In this document: positions 32,671-36,641 of the stretch, piece after piece | How positions within the stretch are numbered: position 1 is the stretch's first letter | How the letters are laid out: the number at the start of each line of letters is the position of its first letter | Assembly: GCA_017616895.1 (NCBI GenBank) | Contig: JAFZXE010000001.1 | Span: forward strand, 1-36,641 | From: Bacteroidales bacterium | Lineage (GTDB): Bacteria; Bacteroidota; Bacteroidia; Bacteroidales; P3 | Length of the DNA: 36,641 nt | Reading direction: 5' to 3' | Position numbers and translations under genes: made by a program | The notes under the pieces: model-generated | Database searches by the model: none | What the model saw: the letters and a program-made list of their open reading frames with translations, nothing else | Told to the model about the DNA's origin: nothing

Positions 32671-34254
32671 TTGTTCTTCCGCATCCTATACATCCTCTTC
32701 CTTACCCTCCTTGCGGGCAGTGCCGTCTGTTCCAATTTCATGATGAACCTCGCATGGACGCTCCTCCTCGTCAACTGGGTTTTCGAGCGTGGTTTCCATC
32801 GCAAGTTTGCCGACTTCAAGACCAACGGACTCCTCCATCTGGCCATACTCTACTTCCTCCTCTCGGCCGTGTCGCTTGCATGGACAAGCGATCTCCCGCG
32901 AGGCCTCGACGCCCTGCGTCAGGTGCTTCCAATACTTGTCGTGCCACTTGTGGTGCTTACCTCCAAGCCCCTCACTCCCATCCAGTGGCGAATCGTCGTC
33001 ACAGGTTATGTTGGCACCCTTTTCGTCGTATCCGTCATCGGCTTTGTCCGCTGGCTCACCATCCCCGACCTCCCTTATCGGCAGATAGTGCCCTTCATCT
33101 CCCATATCCGCTTCTCCCTCAACCTCGTCTTCGCCATCTGCCTGCTCCTTTTCTTCCTCCTCAAAGCCTTCGACCGTCACACGATACTCTCCGCGCCTAT
33201 CCTCTCCACCCTGTCGTTACTTCTTGCCCTGTGGTTTTTGTTCTATCTCTTCCTGTTGCAATCCTATACAGGTCTCTTTATATTGATTTTCACTGCACTC
33301 CTATCCATACTCTTCTTCTGGCGGCGTCTGCAAACTCGTCCGCTGCGGTGGTTCTTGCTCATAGCTGCGGTGGTTTCTGTGACCTCCTTTGCGGGCCTTG
33401 TGACCTATTATGTCAACGACTACTACACCCCCCGTCTAGACACCGTTGACCGCTCACGCCTTACCCGCAACGGCAATCCCTACACCTTTGCCCACGACGG
33501 TTTGGTTGAGTGTGGCCGTTATGTCAACGACTTCGTTTGCGAACCCGAGCTGCGAGCAGAATGGCCCAAGGTCAGCTCCGTGCCTGTCGATTCTATAACC
33601 CCAGTCGGCTACACCGTCCTTCCCGCTCTGGTGCGCTACCTCAACGCTATGGGGCTCACCAAGGACAGCGTTGGCGTAGCTTCCCTTGCGCCGTCCGACA
33701 TAGTTGCCATCGAGCAAGGTATCGCTAACCCTGTCTATTCGCAGAAAGCCAGCCTCCGGCGTATGGTTTATGTCATGCTTTTCGAGTACGAGAACTACCG
33801 CTGTTACCGCACCGTCTGTGGCTTCACTATGCTCCAGCGGTTTGAACTCTGGCGGGCCTCGTGGAGCGTTGTATGCGACCACTGGCTCTACGGTGTGGGC
33901 ATCGGCAGCGTTGAGTCCGCACTCGACCGTCAGCTAGCCGCCGACCATTCGCCCCTCGCCGGCACTCATAAGAACCCCCATAACCAGTATCTCGCACTCC
34001 TAATGACCTTCGGCGCCATAGCCTCAGCACTCATTCTGGCATGCCTGCTGTGGGCAATAATCCGTCGCCGCCTCTGGCGCAAGCCCCTCTTCGTCGCCTG
34101 CCTCACCATAGTCCTCCTGTCCTGCCTAACCGAAGACACTCTCCAAACCTGCGCCGGCGCCCTCTTCGCCGCCCTCTACCTCTCCCTGACAAGTCAGCAA
34201 TCAGGTGCGTGCCCGCACACGGCGGATAAGAGCACAGCAGTCAGCAGTGAGTGA
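32671..34254 (+). CDS. O-antigen ligase / Wzy polymerase-like membrane protein
   Basis: Predicted polytopic inner-membrane glycosyltransferase-type protein that polymerises or ligates surface glycans. The 527-residue product has about 10-12 hydrophobic helices and one large periplasmic segment (about 255-400) rich in polar residues. Near its end is GVGIGSVESALDRQ followed by THKNPHNQYLALLMTFG, matching the Wzy_C/O-antigen ligase signature (His-Asn ... small-residue helix). Ligase, polymerase and lipid-linked glycan roles cannot be separated. No other glycan genes are beside it. The start is weak: TTG at 32671; an in-frame ATA at 32659 would add Thr-Lys-Ala-type residues but lies inside the octamer array. 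No terminator is seen after it. Confidence 0.82.
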   Translation: MFFRILYILFLTLLAGSAVCSNFMMNLAWTLLLVNWVFERGFHRKFADFKTNGLLHLAILYFLLSAVSLAWTSDLPRGLDALRQVLPILVVPLVVLTSKPLTPIQWRIVVTGYVGTLFVVSVIGFVRWLTIPDLPYRQIVPFISHIRFSLNLVFAICLLLFFLLKAFDRHTILSAPILSTLSLLLALWFLFYLFLLQSYTGLFILIFTALLSILFFWRRLQTRPLRWFLLIAAVVSVTSFAGLVTYYVNDYYTPRLDTVDRSRLTRNGNPYTFAHDGLVECGRYVNDFVCEPELRAEWPKVSSVPVDSITPVGYTVLPALVRYLNAMGLTKDSVGVASLAPSDIVAIEQGIANPVYSQKASLRRMVYVMLFEYENYRCYRTVCGFTMLQRFELWRASWSVVCDHWLYGVGIGSVESALDRQLAADHSPLAGTHKNPHNQYLALLMTFGAIASALILACLLWAIIRRRLWRKPLFVACLTIVLLSCLTEDTLQTCAGALFAALYLSLTSQQSGACPHTADKSTAVSSE

Positions 34255-34314
34255 TTGGTAGTCAATGAACTTGAAACCCTAAACTTAAAATGATAATTCA
34301 CTAATAACCCAATA

Positions 34315-34535
34315 GAGTCTTTCGATGTAAAATAGTTTTCGCATCCTTTTCGCCTTTTCCGCAAAATTTCGCAATCAAAACCCCTTTCGTGTCTTTCGTG
34401 TCTTTCGATGTTAAAAAAAACATCGTAACAAAAGAAACAGCGAAGCGCCTTTCAGTTTTCGTAATTTTCGCCAAAGCAACAGCCAAAAATCTTTTAGTGT
34501 TTTTTAGTCCTTTTCGAGTTTTTCGATGTTAAAAA
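34315..34535. repeat. Long C/T-rich spacer repeat, copy upstream of the M16 gene
   Basis: Contains CGCAATCAAAACCCCTTTCG, TTCGTGTCTTTCGATGTTAA, GCGAAGCGCC and TTTTCGTAATTTTCGCC in this order. Bases 34359-34472 are almost identical to 36083-36196 downstream of the M16 gene, differing by a two-base change in the AGAAACAGCG / AGAACAAGCG part. Frames on both strands are partly open but biased and of no known family. Confidence 0.9.
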
Positions 34536-34578
34536 AACTAGAAAGCAATAACGCAATCCTCCAACCAATCCCCAAACC

Positions 34579-34719
34579 ACTAACGCACTAACACAATAAC
34601 ACAATAACACATTAACGCATTAACGCACTAACGCAATAACACCCTCCATTTGTCAATTCACTATTCACTATTCACAATTCACTCAAAATATATCAACCTA
34701 TCCACATATCAACACAACA
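34579..34719. repeat. Octamer array, heptamer array and CTATCAACA-type repeat
   Basis: Eight perfect-period octamers (34579-34642) are followed by CATTTGTCAATTCAC plus TATTCAC heptamers (34647-34684) and then ATATCAACCTATCCACAT-type sequence (34689-34719). This is the spacer directly before the M16 protease gene and shows three repeat families side by side. Confidence 0.88.
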
Positions 34720-34747
34720 ACTCAAAATTCAAAATTCTAAATTATCG

Positions 34748-36016
34748 ATGTACCTCTACCATACCCTCCCCAACGGTCTCCGTATCGTCTTCCGCCGAAC
34801 CGACTCACCCGTAGCCTATTCAGGCGTCTATATCGGCGTCGGCTCGCGCCACGAGCAAGGACCCGAAGAGGGAGTTGCACACTTCATAGAACACTCCATC
34901 TTCAAAGGCACCACCCATCGCCGCGCCTACCATATCCTCAACCGCATCGATGGGGTAGGTGGCGAGCTCAACGCCTTCACCACCAAGGAGGAGACCTGCA
35001 TCTATGCCTCTTCACTCGTTGAGCACTTGCCCCGTTGCATCGAGCTTTTCAGCGACGTCCTTTTCAATTCCCAGTTCCCCTTGCACGAGATAGAGAACGA
35101 GAAAGACGTCGTCATCGAAGAAATTAACAGCTACCGCGACCAGCCAGCCGACCTCATCTACGACGAGTTCGAAGAGTATTTCTTCGAAGGTCATCCGCTG
35201 GCGCATAACATACTAGGAACCAAGAAGAACGTCAAAGCCTTCACCCCCGAGTTCTTGCGTGATTTCCTTGTTCGCAACTACACCCCCGACCGCATGGTCC
35301 TCACCGTAGTCGCCAATATAGACTTCGAAAAACTAATCCGCCTAGCCGACCGCCATTTCTGTGACAAGGGATCTCTCCTCGATAATTCAAAATTACCCCA
35401 ACAATCTTCTGACCACTTAAAACTTAAAACTTCCAGCTTAAAACTAAGAAAAACATATCCACCTATCAACATCTTCCATAAAACTCTTAATCGCCACACC
35501 CACCAGACCCACATGCTTTTAGGCTGTCTGGCACCCGACCTCTTCGACGAGCGCAAGGTCGCCTTCTCCCTCCTCAACAACCTCATAGGAGGCCCCGCCA
35601 TGAACTCACGTCTTAATGTGGCTGTGCGCGAGAAATACGGCTTCTGCTACACCATTGAGTCACAGTACGTACCATTTACCGATACAGGCCTTTTCTACAT
35701 CTATGCCGGCGTTGACCACGGCGCTGCCGACAGAGCACGCGACCTCATCTTTCGCGAGCTCCACCGCCTTGCCACCGAGCCCCTCACCCCCAACCAGTTA
35801 CGAGCCGCACAGCGGCAGTACATAGGGCAGATGGCCATCAACAACGACTCCTCCCTCAACGAGATGCAATCCATCGGCAAAGCCTACCTCAACTACGACC
35901 GAGTCGATACCATCGACGAGATGGCCCGCGACATCCTTGCCCTCACCCCCGACGACCTCCTTGCCGCCGCCTCCCGCCTCACCCCCGACAACTTCAGCCA
36001 GCTGATTTACAAGTAG
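34748..36016 (+). CDS. M16 family zinc metalloprotease (pitrilysin/MPP-like)
   Basis: Peptidase with the inverted zinc motif His45-x-x-Glu48-His49 (HFIEHSIFKG) and the downstream zinc-ligand glutamate in VVIEEINSYRD (Glu124/125). The 422-residue product has the single-unit (two-lobe) M16 length, with the C-lobe signature LLNNLIGGPAMNSRLNVAVREKYGFCYTIES (core GGPAMNSRLNVAVREKYG) and TDTGLFYIYAGVD. No signal peptide, so cytosolic or processing-type. Residues 211-243, in the linker between lobes, are unusual: Lys/Leu/Ser-rich (LPQQSSDHLKLKTSSLKLRK) and encoded by DNA that looks like the neighbouring spacer repeats. The reading frame stays open through it. Start is ATG 34748 (MYLYHTLPNGLRIVF). 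Confidence 0.93.
   Translation: MYLYHTLPNGLRIVFRRTDSPVAYSGVYIGVGSRHEQGPEEGVAHFIEHSIFKGTTHRRAYHILNRIDGVGGELNAFTTKEETCIYASSLVEHLPRCIELFSDVLFNSQFPLHEIENEKDVVIEEINSYRDQPADLIYDEFEEYFFEGHPLAHNILGTKKNVKAFTPEFLRDFLVRNYTPDRMVLTVVANIDFEKLIRLADRHFCDKGSLLDNSKLPQQSSDHLKLKTSSLKLRKTYPPINIFHKTLNRHTHQTHMLLGCLAPDLFDERKVAFSLLNNLIGGPAMNSRLNVAVREKYGFCYTIESQYVPFTDTGLFYIYAGVDHGAADRARDLIFRELHRLATEPLTPNQLRAAQRQYIGQMAINNDSSLNEMQSIGKAYLNYDRVDTIDEMARDILALTPDDLLAAASRLTPDNFSQLIYK
35378..35475 (+). repeat. Spacer-repeat-like segment inside the M16 reading frame
   Basis: The DNA is A/T-rich, unlike the G+C-rich codons on both sides, and contains AATTCAAAATT, repeated CTTAAAAC and ACATATCCACCTATCAACAT. The first and last of these resemble the spacer just before this gene (34689-34745). 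It adds about 33 residues at the lobe linker. Confidence 0.6.
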
Positions 36017-36036
36017 CAATCAGCAGTCAGCAGGAA

Positions 36037-36641
36037 GAAACAGCGAAGCGCCCTTTCAATTTTCGCAACCTTTTCGCCATTTCCGCAAAATTTCGCAATC
36101 AAAACCCCTTTCGTGTCTTTCGTGTCTTTCGATGTTAAAAAAAACATCGTAACAAAAGAACAAGCGAAGCGCCTTTCAGTTTTCGTAATTTTCGCCCAAG
36201 CAAGCTCCCAAACACCTTTTCGTCCTTTTCGTGTCTTTAGATGTAAAAACAAACCCAAGCAAGGTTTCGAGCGAAGCAAGAAACGATTTTCGCATCCCTT
36301 TCGCCATTTTCGCAAAATTTCGCAATCAAAACCCCCGTTCGAGTTTTTCGAGTTTTTCGATGTTTAATAAACAATCGCAACAAAAAGAAAGCAGCGAAGC
36401 GCCCTTTCAATTTTCGCCATTTTCGCCCAAGCAAGCCCCCAAACACCTTTTCGTCCTTTTCGTGTCTTTCGATGTTAAATCCCACCCCGACAAGGTTTCG
36501 AGCGAAGCAAGAAACAGTTTTCGCCCCTTTTCGCCCTTTTCGCAGATTTTCGCAATCAAAAACCCCGTTCGAGTTTTTCGAGTTTTTCGATGTTTAATAA
36601 ACAATCGCAACAAAAAGAAAGCAGCGAAGCGCCCTTTCAAT
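36037..36641. repeat. Tandem long C/T-rich spacer repeat, ~230-bp period, running off the window
   Basis: At least two and a half tandem units. The 70-80 bases from CCCGTTCGAG (about 36334) to CCCTTTCAAT (36410) recur exactly 230 bp downstream (about 36564-36640); GGTTTCGAGCGAAGCAAG recurs at 36263 and 36494. The first part (36083-36196) matches the copy at 34359-34472 almost perfectly. No terminator or gene is visible in these 625 bases; small open frames on both strands are by-products of the repeat. Confidence 0.92.

Noticed and set aside
22228-34642. CRISPR array in the A/C-rich repeats
   Set aside because: The repeats are 7-9 bp tandem units without unique spacers, and no cas gene is present.
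36007-36640. Overlapping small open frames in the terminal tandem repeat
   Set aside because: Frames are open on both strands because of C/T-rich composition; products are Lys/Thr/Phe-biased and repeat with the DNA unit.
1-36641. Diversity-generating retroelement, retron, toxin-antitoxin or phage-defence island
   Set aside because: No reverse transcriptase, integrase, transposase, nuclease-helicase pair or small toxin-like gene pair is present; the accessory signal here is the spacer repeats.

Overview
The window is a piece of a Bacteroidales-type chromosome (phylum Bacteroidota), probably an uncultured or gut/rumen-like member. The evidence is consistent: perfect Bacteroidota sigma-factor -7 elements (TAnnTTTG) before several genes, no Shine-Dalgarno pattern at starts, a type IX secretion (T9SS) type B C-terminal sorting domain, a PorE-like envelope protein, a DUF3078 outer-membrane barrel and a Cleaved-Adhesin/CUB/BIG2 surface protein. 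Every protein gene I accept is on the + strand; the only accepted minus-strand gene is a tRNA-Val(UAC).

Layout. 1-600: gene-free, strongly G+T-rich leader. 607-3282: nrdJ, B12-dependent ribonucleotide reductase, with its own promoter and terminator. 3478-7696: an ATP synthase transcription unit atpE-F-H-A-G (c, b, delta, alpha, gamma) bounded by a promoter and a strong intrinsic terminator; a, beta and epsilon subunits are not here. 7753-11912: an FHS-type sugar MFS transporter and a 900-residue T9SS type B surface protein. 12028-13656: recX and an overlapping DUF3078 gene. 13720-20156: a tight run of a SAM hydroxide adenosyltransferase-like gene, sufC, sufD, a PorE-like TPR/beta-propeller protein and an ABC exporter. 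20157-20745: gene-poor spacer with a degenerate 43-bp repeat and the divergent tRNA-Val with its promoter and terminator. 20881-23299: murF and a secreted endonuclease/exonuclease/phosphatase-family protein. 23428-28261: a very large multidomain surface protein with promoter and terminator. 28322-32271: a KefB-type cation/proton antiporter and a C-terminal processing (S41) protease. 32671-36016: an O-antigen ligase/Wzy-like membrane protein and an M16 zinc protease. 36017-36641: tandem intergenic repeats running off the window.

Most genes are ordinary housekeeping and envelope functions. The unusual layer is the non-coding one. From about 20 kb onward the spacers are filled with several distinct families of short tandem repeats (octamer AnTAACnC, heptamer TATTCAC, nonamer AAGACCTAT with a 27-bp higher-order period, and a long C/T-rich unit with a 230-bp period). 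Octamer arrays sit just upstream of three genes, one of those genes (M16 protease) lies between near-identical direct repeats, and the same gene appears to carry a piece of this spacer sequence inside its reading frame. The ATP synthase operon has hairpins exactly at the points where subunit stoichiometry falls. Base composition also changes from G-rich to C-rich on the + strand across the window, as near a replication terminus or a rearrangement joint.
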